This document shows, one piece after another, positions 17,547-26,012 of a DNA stretch of 64,000 nucleotides. Source of the DNA: CAZSBB01 sp964605235 (GTDB lineage Bacteria; Planctomycetota; Phycisphaerae; Phycisphaerales; Phycisphaeraceae); NCBI GenBank assembly GCA_964605235.1, contig CAZSBB010000008.1:62001-126000 (forward strand), in the 5' to 3' direction. The position numbers and the translations under genes were made by a program. The stretch's first letter is position 1. Each line of letters opens with the position of its first letter. Under the pieces are notes generated by a model. The model searched no databases. It was not told the origin of the DNA and saw only the letters and a list, made by a program, of their open reading frames with translations.

Positions 17547-17924
17547 ATGGCGGATACCAAACGCGTCCTGGTGGTGGATGATGACCCCGCAGCTTTACGG
17601 CTGCTCGAACATGTGCTGGCGCAGGTGCCGGACGTGGAGATCATCAGTGCCGTCGACAGCGCCTCGGCAATGGCGCTGGCCGCCAGGCAGAAACCGGCGC
17701 TGGTGCTATTGGACCATGAGATGCCGGGGGTGGACGGGTTTACCGCCTGTCAGATGATTCGCCGCCTGTGGGGCGACTATCCGGGGCAGATCTGGTTCGT
17801 CACCGCGCACGGCCAGGAAGCCGATCAGGAGCTGGCGCTGGAAGCAGGCGCCAATCGGTTGATCAGCAAGCCCTTTGATCCCCGGCGCATGGTCCACGAA
17901 ATCCAGCAGGCGCTGGCGGCGTAA
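17547..17924 (+). CDS. Single-domain response regulator (CheY-like)
   Basis: 125 residues, one receiver domain. The acidic pocket is DDD at 11-13 and the phospho-acceptor is Asp56 (LVLLDHEMPGVDGF). The switch Thr (FVTAHG) and Lys (ISKPFDP) are in place. GAGGTGGAG lies before the ATG. There is no output domain, so it must work through another protein. It converges with the hybrid kinase gene at 18046-20826, a plausible but unproven partner. Confidence 0.93.
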   Translation: MADTKRVLVVDDDPAALRLLEHVLAQVPDVEIISAVDSASAMALAARQKPALVLLDHEMPGVDGFTACQMIRRLWGDYPGQIWFVTAHGQEADQELALEAGANRLISKPFDPRRMVHEIQQALAA

Positions 17925-18045
17925 ACCGGGGCCGCACCACCCACAAGCACATTGATGATCAGCGCGATGCATCCTCGCTGTGGTTGCCGTGGCGCCCGCA
18001 CCGCGAGCCCGACCATGCTGCCGTAGCTGCCGCGGCGCGGTGGCG

Positions 18046-20826
18046 TCAGGCGGCGGCGGTCTGGTCGTTGGCTTGGCCCTGGCCCCCGGGCTGGCCAATC
18101 CATTTGGCGCAAGTGGCGAGCAGCGTCGCTTTATTGATGGGTTTGCTGGCGTAATCATCGCAGCCGGCGGCCAGGCACTTGTCGCGGTCCTCCGCCATCG
18201 CATGGGCGGTCAGCGCGACGATCGCCAGCGTGCTGCCGCGTTTGCGAAGGGTGCGCGCCAGCGTGTAGCCATCCATCTCCGGCATCTGCATGTCGGTGAC
18301 CAGCAGGTCAAACGGCTCCTCCAGTTGGTCGGCGCGCTCCAGCATTTCCAGGGCGATCCGGCCGTTGTCGGCAATGGTCACCTGAGCGCCGGCTTTGCTC
18401 AGATGGTGCGCCAGCAACCGCTGATTGGCGGGGCCATCCTCCGCCAGCAGGACGCGGCCGGCCAGGGTCTGGCTGGTGCTCTGTGGCGCCGTGACCGTGG
18501 GCTTCTGCACCGCGGACAGGGCGTTGACCAGCACCGCGCCCGGCGCCGCCTTGAGCGGCAGTTCGATGCGGAAGCACGAGCCGACGCCCGGCTCGGAGCG
18601 CAACAACACGACTTTGCCGCCCATCAACTCCGCCAGCCGCCGGCAGATGACCAGCCCCAGTCCGGTGCCGCCGTGCCTGCGGGTGACGGTGGAGTCGGCC
18701 TGATTGAACGCCATGAACAGCCGGCTGCGTTGCGCATCATCCATGCCCGGGCCGGTGTCCTCGATATCCACCTGCAGACGCTGCATATTGGCGGCGGTGA
18801 CGGCGCGCACCACGATGGTGATCGCGCCGGCTTCGGTGAACTTGGCGGCATTGCCCACCAGGTTCATGAGGATCTGCCGCAGGCGGGTGGGATCGCTGAG
18901 AATGCGGGCGGGAACGGCGGACTCCAGCCGGGTGTTCAGCTTGACGCCCTTGCCGGCGGCGCGGGGGCGCATGAGGCTTTCGACTTCATGCAGCAGACTG
19001 ACCAGATCGGTGTCGATGGTTTCGACGGTCATGCGGCCCGACTCGATCTTGGACAGGTCCAGCACGTCGTTGATGACCGTCAGCAGGTGCTGCCCGGCAT
19101 TGCGGATGGTGTCCACCGCCGCCAGCTGGCCCGGCCCCTGCCGACCCTGATCGATGTCATCGCGGAGGATGTCGGCGTAGCCGAGAATGGCGGTCAGGGG
19201 GGTGCGGATTTCATGGCTCATGTTGGCGAGAAACTCACTCTTGGCGCGGTTGGCGGCGGTGGCGGCGTCGCGGGCGTCGAGCAGGTCGGCTTCCACCTGC
19301 TTGCGGGCGGTGATGTCGGTACGAATGGCGACATACTTGGTGATGCGGCCCTCGGCGTCGCGGAAGGGGGCGACCAGGCTGTCCGCCCAGAAAATGGCGC
19401 CGAACTTGGTCCGGTTGCACACCTCGCCGCGCCACGATTTGCCCTGGGCGACGGTTTTCCAGAGTTCGATCCAGAACTGTTTGGTGTGCCGGCCGGAGTT
19501 GATCAGGCGATGGTCCTTGCCCAACAACTCCTCCCGCGAATAGCCGGTGATGGTGCAGAAAGCGTGGTTGGCGTCAATGATCTTGCCCCGGGCATCGGTG
19601 ACCGTGACCAGGCCATATTCATTGACGATGTTGCGCAGGGTGACGGCTTCGCGCAGGGCGTCCTCCGCCTGGGCTTTGGCCTTCTGCAGATCGACGGTCA
19701 TGGACTGCGCCAGCGCCAGCGCGCGTTGCCGGCCGGTGGTCAGCGTCCAGACCGCCAGCGTCGCCAGCACGCTCAGCAGCACACCGACGATGCCGAACAG
19801 GTATGGGATGCGCCAATCCAGCGCGGTTTCGAATGAGGGCGCAGTGCTCAGCGTCAGCAGCCAGACACGCCCGCCGACTTGAACCTGTCGGGTTTTGACG
19901 AACATGGGCTTCCGGGCAGCGGACGGCTGGTGGCCGCGGACAGTTCCTGGCGTGAGGGCGGCCGCCGAAGTGGCTTGGTGATCGCCGTCGTACAGCAGGG
20001 TCATGTGGGAGGGATCAGCGCCATCGGCGATGTGGATGTCCAGCTGGTTCTCCACACTCTCGGCAATGCCCGCCAGCAGGTTGTCGATCAACAACGGCGC
20101 GTAAACCAGGCCCACCAGACTGGCATCGCGCTCCGCGGGCGTCATGGGGTAACTGCCGTTGCGGTACACCGGCAGCAAATACAGGAAGCCGGCGCTGGAA
20201 CGGTCGTCCTGCACCAGATCGATGCGCCCCGTCAACGTGGCCTGCCCGGTGCGCACGGCACGTTCGACCGCCATGCGGCGGGTGCGCTCCGAACCCACGT
20301 CATATCCCCAGGCGGGCAGGTTGCGCTCCAGGGGGTCGATGTACTTGATGACATACAGGTCCGGCTCGTCGCCGATGGTTTTGATGATGAACTCGGGCGC
20401 CTCATCGGCGCGTTCGCGCGCCAGGAAGTTCGGCAGTTCCGCACGCGGGACCCGTTCGATGAAACCGATGCCCAACGCCCCGGGAAACTCCTGGATCATG
20501 TCCCGCGAAGTGACATACGCGCGGAATTCCTGACGCTCGACTGATCTGCTGGCGGCATACAGGCCCCGCGCGCCCTGCAACCCCAGCACAATCTGATTGA
20601 CCCGTCGTTCCGTCGCGCTGGTCAGCCGTTCCGCCAAGCGTTCGAAGCGGCTGTGGGCGACTTCGTGGATGTCGCGGTGGGCGCGCTGCGCCACCCCCCA
20701 GGTCAGCAGCAGGCCGGCGCACAGCGTCATCGCCAACGCCGTCGCCACGCCGTCATTGAACCAGCGCTTCCCGGCGCGGCGTAGCCACTGGGCCGCGTGC
20801 TGGATGCGTGATTCGCTTTCCGCCAT
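18046..20826 (-). CDS. Membrane hybrid sensor histidine kinase (CHASE-PAS-HisKA-HATPase-REC)
   Basis: 926 residues. One N-terminal helix near residues 28-47, then a periplasmic CHASE domain (about 75-300; includes EFPGALGIGFIERVPRAELP), a second helix near 335-360, and a PAS domain (about 390-500; TGYSREELLGKDHRLINSG). The dimerisation domain carries His538 (FLANMSHEIRTPLTAILGY). The ATPase has N, G1 and G2 boxes (LVGNAAKFT, DTGPGMDD, GGTGLGLVICRRL). A C-terminal receiver has Asp845 (LLVTDMQMPEMDGYT). GAGGATGG precedes the ATG. CHASE domains sense small extracellular molecules; the ligand here is unknown. Confidence 0.93.
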   Translation of the reverse strand: MAESESRIQHAAQWLRRAGKRWFNDGVATALAMTLCAGLLLTWGVAQRAHRDIHEVAHSRFERLAERLTSATERRVNQIVLGLQGARGLYAASRSVERQEFRAYVTSRDMIQEFPGALGIGFIERVPRAELPNFLARERADEAPEFIIKTIGDEPDLYVIKYIDPLERNLPAWGYDVGSERTRRMAVERAVRTGQATLTGRIDLVQDDRSSAGFLYLLPVYRNGSYPMTPAERDASLVGLVYAPLLIDNLLAGIAESVENQLDIHIADGADPSHMTLLYDGDHQATSAAALTPGTVRGHQPSAARKPMFVKTRQVQVGGRVWLLTLSTAPSFETALDWRIPYLFGIVGVLLSVLATLAVWTLTTGRQRALALAQSMTVDLQKAKAQAEDALREAVTLRNIVNEYGLVTVTDARGKIIDANHAFCTITGYSREELLGKDHRLINSGRHTKQFWIELWKTVAQGKSWRGEVCNRTKFGAIFWADSLVAPFRDAEGRITKYVAIRTDITARKQVEADLLDARDAATAANRAKSEFLANMSHEIRTPLTAILGYADILRDDIDQGRQGPGQLAAVDTIRNAGQHLLTVINDVLDLSKIESGRMTVETIDTDLVSLLHEVESLMRPRAAGKGVKLNTRLESAVPARILSDPTRLRQILMNLVGNAAKFTEAGAITIVVRAVTAANMQRLQVDIEDTGPGMDDAQRSRLFMAFNQADSTVTRRHGGTGLGLVICRRLAELMGGKVVLLRSEPGVGSCFRIELPLKAAPGAVLVNALSAVQKPTVTAPQSTSQTLAGRVLLAEDGPANQRLLAHHLSKAGAQVTIADNGRIALEMLERADQLEEPFDLLVTDMQMPEMDGYTLARTLRKRGSTLAIVALTAHAMAEDRDKCLAAGCDDYASKPINKATLLATCAKWIGQPGGQGQANDQTAAA

Positions 20827-20998
20827 GACGCCATCCTCGCTGCCGGGACTCCCTACCAGCAGGATTTATCGACCATCACGCGGGGGGCATTGATCAGCTC
20901 TGCTCAGACCTGCAGCGGAAAAGTGACCAGACGTCTCCGGGCCACCAGCCGCCACGCCGCCCGTGCGTCCCATAAGGTGTTGAACCCCTCTCCGTTGC

Positions 20999-21004
20999 TA
21001 AAAT
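20999..21004 (+). promoter_or_regulatory. Candidate -10 element of ligA (leaderless)
   Basis: TAAAAT ends 6 nt before the ligA ATG, there is no Shine-Dalgarno sequence, and transcription would start at or next to the A of ATG. No good -35 is seen. Confidence 0.4.
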
Positions 21005-21010
21005 CCCGCC

Positions 21011-23086
21011 ATGACCACCGCGGCCCAACGTGAGATCGAACGCCTTCGCGCCGAACTGGAACGCCACAATCGGCTGTACTACGTCGAAGCCCGCCCGGTG
21101 ATCGACGACCAGACCTATGACCAGTTGCTGCGCCGGCTGGCGGACCTGGAAGCCCAGCACCCGGAGTATGCGTCGGCGGATTCACCCACCCAGCGCGTCG
21201 GCGGCGCGCCCATCAGCGCCTTCGCCACCGTCGAGCATGCCGCCCCCATGCTCAGCATTGACAACACCTACACCCAGGGCGAACTGGAAGCCTGGCATCA
21301 GCGGGTGCGCCGGGGATTGGAACTGGAAGCCGCCAGCGACGGGCTGTTCGGCAGCGCGGTGACGCTGGTCGCCGAGCCGAAGATCGACGGCGTGGCGGTC
21401 AGCCTGCGCTACGAAGCCGGCCGGCTGGTGCGCGGAGTCACGCGCGGCGACGGCAAGCGCGGCGACGACATCACCGCCAACCTGCGCACCATTGCCGCCA
21501 TCCCGCTCAAGCTTGCCGATGATCAGCTCCAGCCGCCCGCGCTGCTGGAAGTGCGCGGCGAGGTGTACATGGCCAGCGCCGACTTCGTGCGCCTCAACGA
21601 GCAGCGTCAGGAGCAGGGCCTGGAACTGTTCGCCAACCCGCGCAACGCCACCGCCGGCACGCTCAAACAGAAAGACCCGCGTCAGGTCGCGCAGCGCAAG
21701 CTCAGTTTCTTCGCCCACGGCCGGGGCGTGGCGGAAGGCCTGGCGGTCGACAACCATCACGACTACCTGGCAGCGCTGCGCCGGCTGGGCTTGCCGGTGA
21801 ATCCGCACATCCAGTGCTGCACCGGCGCGACGGAAGTGTGGGACTTCATCACGCGCTTCGATCAGACCCGTCACACGCTGCCCTACGGCACCGACGGCGT
21901 GGTGGTGAAGGTCAACGACTTCGCCCAGCAGGAACAACTGGGGATGACCAGCAAAGCCCCGCGCTGGTGCATTGCCTACAAGTATGCCGCCGAGCAGGCG
22001 GAAACGACGGTGCAGGCGATTGTCTGGCAGGTGGGCAAAGGCGGCGCGGTGACGCCGGTGGCGGAGTTTGTGCCGGTGTTCGTCTCCGGCAGCACCGTGC
22101 AGCGGGCGAGCCTGCACAACATCGATGAAATCCAGCGCAAGGATGTGCGCGTCGGCGATCACGTGCTGGTGGAAAAGGCCGGCGAGATCATCCCCCAGGT
22201 CGCGGCGGTGCTGGTGGAGAAGCGTCCCGCCGGCACGGAGCCGACGAGCGCGCCCAGCGCATGTCCCAGTTGTCAGCAGCCGGTCACGCGCATGGAGGGG
22301 GAAGCGGCATTGCGTTGCCTGAATCCGCAGTGCCCCGCGCAACTGCGCGAGCGTTTGATCTGGTTTGCCGGGCGCGATCAGATGGACATCGACGGGCTGG
22401 GCGAGAAGGTGGTGCATCAACTGGCGGATGCCGGGCTGCTGCACAGCTTTGCCGACATCTTTCGCCTGCAGGAGCACGCGGATCAGATCCTGGAACTGGA
22501 ACGGTTCGGCGAAACGAAGCTGAAAAATCTGCTGCAGGGCATCGAGGTCGCCAAGACGCGCGGGCTCGAGCGGTTGCTGGCGGCGCTGGGCATCCGGCAT
22601 GTCGGCGCCCGGGCGGCAGCGGTGCTCGGCCGGCATTTCCGCAGCATGGAAGCGCTGGCGGCGGCAAGCCTGGAAGAACTGAGCACCTTCGAAGTGGCGG
22701 GACAGAAATCCGGCATCGGGCCGGAAATCGCCGGCTCGCTGCATGCATTCCTGCACAGCGCTGCCGGCGCGCAGGTGCTCGCGGAGCTGCGTCAGGTGGG
22801 GGTGCTGATGGAGGCGGTCAGCCCCGCGGCCCCGCCGGTGAGCGCTTCGCCGCTGGCGGGCAAGACGGTGGTGATCACCGGCACGTTCACACAGTACGAA
22901 CGTAAATCCCTGACGCAAACGCTGGAAAATCTGGGCGCGAAAGTCACCTCCAGCGTGTCGAAAAAGACCCATCTGCTGCTCGCCGGGGAAGCCGCCGGGA
23001 GCAAGTTGGACAAAGCGCGGGAACTGGGCGTTGAGGTTTGGGACGAAGCCCGGCTGACGGCGGCGCTGACGGATTCCGTTGCTTAA
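21011..23086 (+). CDS. ligA: NAD-dependent DNA ligase
   Basis: 691 residues, the usual LigA length. In order: NAD-binding Ia domain (YYVEARPVIDDQTYDQLLRR), adenylation domain with catalytic Lys124 in EPKIDGVAVSLRYE and RGDGKRGDDIT, OB fold, a Cys4 zinc finger starting at Cys418 (CPSCQQPVTRMEGEAALRC, then CPAQ), helix-hairpin-helix repeats (LAALGIRHVGARAAAVLG), and a C-terminal BRCT domain (GKTVVITGTF, then SKKTHLLLAG). It seals nicks in replication and repair. It is monocistronic, with a -10-like hexamer directly before the ATG. Confidence 0.97.
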   Translation: MTTAAQREIERLRAELERHNRLYYVEARPVIDDQTYDQLLRRLADLEAQHPEYASADSPTQRVGGAPISAFATVEHAAPMLSIDNTYTQGELEAWHQRVRRGLELEAASDGLFGSAVTLVAEPKIDGVAVSLRYEAGRLVRGVTRGDGKRGDDITANLRTIAAIPLKLADDQLQPPALLEVRGEVYMASADFVRLNEQRQEQGLELFANPRNATAGTLKQKDPRQVAQRKLSFFAHGRGVAEGLAVDNHHDYLAALRRLGLPVNPHIQCCTGATEVWDFITRFDQTRHTLPYGTDGVVVKVNDFAQQEQLGMTSKAPRWCIAYKYAAEQAETTVQAIVWQVGKGGAVTPVAEFVPVFVSGSTVQRASLHNIDEIQRKDVRVGDHVLVEKAGEIIPQVAAVLVEKRPAGTEPTSAPSACPSCQQPVTRMEGEAALRCLNPQCPAQLRERLIWFAGRDQMDIDGLGEKVVHQLADAGLLHSFADIFRLQEHADQILELERFGETKLKNLLQGIEVAKTRGLERLLAALGIRHVGARAAAVLGRHFRSMEALAAASLEELSTFEVAGQKSGIGPEIAGSLHAFLHSAAGAQVLAELRQVGVLMEAVSPAAPPVSASPLAGKTVVITGTFTQYERKSLTQTLENLGAKVTSSVSKKTHLLLAGEAAGSKLDKARELGVEVWDEARLTAALTDSVA

Positions 23087-23192
23087 CACATCGTTCAGCG
23101 CGCCCCCCCGCAAGGCACTGGAAACTGCTATATTCCCCGGATTACGGGTCGGGCCGACGCCGACCTGATTTCGCTAGCAAAAGGCGGCAGCA

Positions 23193-25994
23193 ATGCAGGC
23201 GACGACAGCGCAGCGGCAGGCGGGGCGAATTTTCCTTCTGATGATGCTCGGATGGCTGACGCTGGGGGTTTCCACCAGCACAGCGGCGCCGTCGGGCGTG
23301 TTCCGCGAAGGCGACAAGACCATTATTCGCGTGAAGGTCTTCGCCCTGCCGGACCCCACCCGCACTGACACCTACACCCGGGCGGAGCTCGAAGGCGTCA
23401 AGCTGTTTTACCAGCGTTTCCCGGAAATCTTCGCCCGGCGCTACCGCGAAAAGTACAAAGCCCAGCCGGAAATCTACGGCGACTTCAACTGGGACAACGT
23501 CGAGCTGCGCCTCGAACGCTTTTCGGGCATCGTGGTCGAGCGCGTGGAGAACGACCTGCTGGCGATCGCCGGCGACATGGCGCCCGACGTGCTGTATGTG
23601 AACTTCCGCAAGAGCGACAACTACATCTCCAATGGCTTTCTGTATCCGCTGGACAAGCCGGAGGACGGCTACCTGACCAGCATGTCGCAGGAAGAGCAGC
23701 ACTTCCGGATTCACGACAAAATCTGGCCGGTGGTTCGCCGGGTCGGCCCCAGCGGCAATGAGCATGTGTGGGCGATCCCCTACGGCGGAGCGCTGGGGCG
23801 CGTGCTGCTCTACCGCAAGGACCTGTTCGACGAAAAGAACATTCCCTATCCGGACAACAACTGGACCTGGGAGCAGATGCTCGACGCCTGCCGCAAGATC
23901 AGCGATCCGGGCAACGACGTGTACGGCGTGCTGACCGGGCGCGGCATCCATGAATCCTGGTGGTGGGTCACTTTCCTGTGGTCCGCCGGTGGCGAGGTGA
24001 TGGAGTACAACCGCCAGACCAATGAATGGCGCTGCACCTTCGACAGCGACGCGGCGGTGCGGGCGCTGGACTTCTACACCCGCCTGTCCGCCGAGCAATG
24101 GACCGACGCCAACGGCGTGCTGCGGCGCGGGTACACCTCCAAGGACGCTTCCGACGCCAACACCAAGTGGAACGAAGGCAAGATCGCCATGATGTTCGGG
24201 TATGTGGACGAGAAAATGTTCTCGAGCATCAACCCGGACGTGACGGGCATGGCGCCGGTGCCGCTGGGCTGGCCGGATGAGAACGGCAACCGCGTCCGCG
24301 GCGCCGAGCTCAACAGCCGCATGATGGGCCTGTTCGCCGGCATCAAGCATCCGGCGGTGCGCGACGCGGCATGGGAGTTCATCCGCTTCTATGACTGCGA
24401 AGAAGCCGTGGAAGCCAAGACCAAAGTCATGGTCGAAGGCGGGCTGGGCCGCTTCATCAATCCCCGCTATCTGCGGATGTTCGGCTACCGCGAAATCGAA
24501 CGCCTGAGTCCCAAGGGCTGGGCCGAGACGTTTGAACTGGCGATCGAAACCGGCAAGCCCGAACCCTACGGCAAGAACAGCAACTTCGCCTACAACATGA
24601 TGACCCTGCCGATCCAGAAAGCCGAGCAGAAGGAGATCGCCGGCGAGTTGTCGCAAGACCCGGATGCGCGCTTCATCCAGCTCAAAGAACTGCTCGAAGA
24701 TTACAACCGCAAAGCCAATGAAGTGATGATCGGCATCATCACCCCGGAGGAACGACGCATGCGCCGCCTCGGCGCCGCGGCGGCGCTGCTGGTCATCGTC
24801 TTCGGCTTTAGCATGGTGTTTCGCAAAATCTTCCGCGCCTTCACGCCGCCCAAGGTCGAGGGCGTGGAGCAGGAAACCTGGGGCTTCCGCCGCTACTGGA
24901 TCGCCTACACCCTGCTCATTCCCGCGGTGCTGACCATCCTGATCTGGCATTACGTGCCGCTGGTGCGCGGCTCGGTCATGGCGTTCCAGGACTACAACGT
25001 CATGGGCGGGTCCAAGTGGGTCGGCCTGGACAACTTCGGCGACCTGCTGTGGGACTGGGGCGAAACCGGCTGGTGGATGGCGGTGTGGAACTCCCTCCGC
25101 TACGCCACCCTGGTCATCATGCTCACCTTCCTCCCCCCGATCATCCTGGCGATCCTGCTTCAGGAAGTGCCCCACGGCAAGCTCTTCTACCGCACCATTT
25201 ACTACCTGCCCGCGGTCATCACCGGGCTGGTCACCCTGCTGCTGTGGAAGATGTTCTACACCCCCACCGAGTTCGGCACGCTCAACCGAGTGCTGATGAG
25301 CATCCCGGCGATCGTCTTCCTGGGGGCGGGCATCGTGCTGCTGCTGGTGTGCGTGAGCTTTGCCCGCCGGTTGTGGTTCCACGAAGCGCCCATGCCCGCG
25401 AGCCTGTTCGTCGTCGCCGGCCTGGTGCTGTTCTATACCTGCAGCGCCCTGGTGCTGCCGATCCTTTTCCCCGGCAAAGAGCCGGTGACCACCACGCTGG
25501 TGCAACTGATTCCCCGGCTGTTCGCCACGCTGCCCGAGCCGTTCCGCTGGCTCAGCGATGAGCGCACCGCCATGATCGCCTGCGTCATTCCCATGGTCTG
25601 GGCGGGCATGGGCCCCGGCTGTCTGATTTATCTGGCGGCGCTCAAGGGCATTCCCGACGACTTCTATGAAGCCGCCGACCTCGACGGTGCGTCGTTCATC
25701 GACAAAATCCTGTTCGTGGTGTTCCCCATCCTCAAGCCGCTGATCATCATCAACTTCATCGGCGTGTTCATCGGCGCGTGGAACAGTTCGCAAAACATCC
25801 TCGCCATGACCGGCGGCGGGGCGCAGACGGAAGTCGCCGGCCTGAAAATCTTCTACGAAGCCTTCACCTTCCTGCGCATGGGACCCGCCACCGCCATGGC
25901 GTGGGTGCTCGGTTTCATGCTCATCGGGTTCACCGTCCACCAGTTGCGCATCCTGTCCCGCCTGGAATTCCGCACCACCGGCGACAAGAAATAA
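23193..25994 (+). CDS. Fused extracellular solute-binding protein and sugar ABC permease (MalF-like)
   Basis: 933 residues. Residues 1-30 are a signal/anchor. About 45-520 is a family-1 solute-binding domain (DMAPDVLYVNFRKSDNYIS, AIPYGGALGRVLLYRKDLFD, NTKWNEGKIAMMFGY). A helix at about 522-540 (AAAALLVIVFGFSMVF) joins it to a MalF-type permease (about 565-930). The permease carries YYLPAVITGLVTLLLWKMFY and the EAA loop EAADLDGASFIDKILFVVFP, which docks the ATPase. Two extra hydrophobic segments lie in the middle (FLGAGIVLLLVCVSFA, ASLFVVAGLVLFYTCSALVL). The fusion tethers the binding protein to the transporter. The MalG-like partner starts 18 nt downstream; no ATPase gene is here, so a shared MsmX/MalK-type ATPase elsewhere is implied. 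The sugar is unknown. Confidence 0.9.
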   Translation: MQATTAQRQAGRIFLLMMLGWLTLGVSTSTAAPSGVFREGDKTIIRVKVFALPDPTRTDTYTRAELEGVKLFYQRFPEIFARRYREKYKAQPEIYGDFNWDNVELRLERFSGIVVERVENDLLAIAGDMAPDVLYVNFRKSDNYISNGFLYPLDKPEDGYLTSMSQEEQHFRIHDKIWPVVRRVGPSGNEHVWAIPYGGALGRVLLYRKDLFDEKNIPYPDNNWTWEQMLDACRKISDPGNDVYGVLTGRGIHESWWWVTFLWSAGGEVMEYNRQTNEWRCTFDSDAAVRALDFYTRLSAEQWTDANGVLRRGYTSKDASDANTKWNEGKIAMMFGYVDEKMFSSINPDVTGMAPVPLGWPDENGNRVRGAELNSRMMGLFAGIKHPAVRDAAWEFIRFYDCEEAVEAKTKVMVEGGLGRFINPRYLRMFGYREIERLSPKGWAETFELAIETGKPEPYGKNSNFAYNMMTLPIQKAEQKEIAGELSQDPDARFIQLKELLEDYNRKANEVMIGIITPEERRMRRLGAAAALLVIVFGFSMVFRKIFRAFTPPKVEGVEQETWGFRRYWIAYTLLIPAVLTILIWHYVPLVRGSVMAFQDYNVMGGSKWVGLDNFGDLLWDWGETGWWMAVWNSLRYATLVIMLTFLPPIILAILLQEVPHGKLFYRTIYYLPAVITGLVTLLLWKMFYTPTEFGTLNRVLMSIPAIVFLGAGIVLLLVCVSFARRLWFHEAPMPASLFVVAGLVLFYTCSALVLPILFPGKEPVTTTLVQLIPRLFATLPEPFRWLSDERTAMIACVIPMVWAGMGPGCLIYLAALKGIPDDFYEAADLDGASFIDKILFVVFPILKPLIIINFIGVFIGAWNSSQNILAMTGGGAQTEVAGLKIFYEAFTFLRMGPATAMAWVLGFMLIGFTVHQLRILSRLEFRTTGDKK

Positions 25995-26012
25995 CTCGGA
26001 GTCCGTTGCGTC

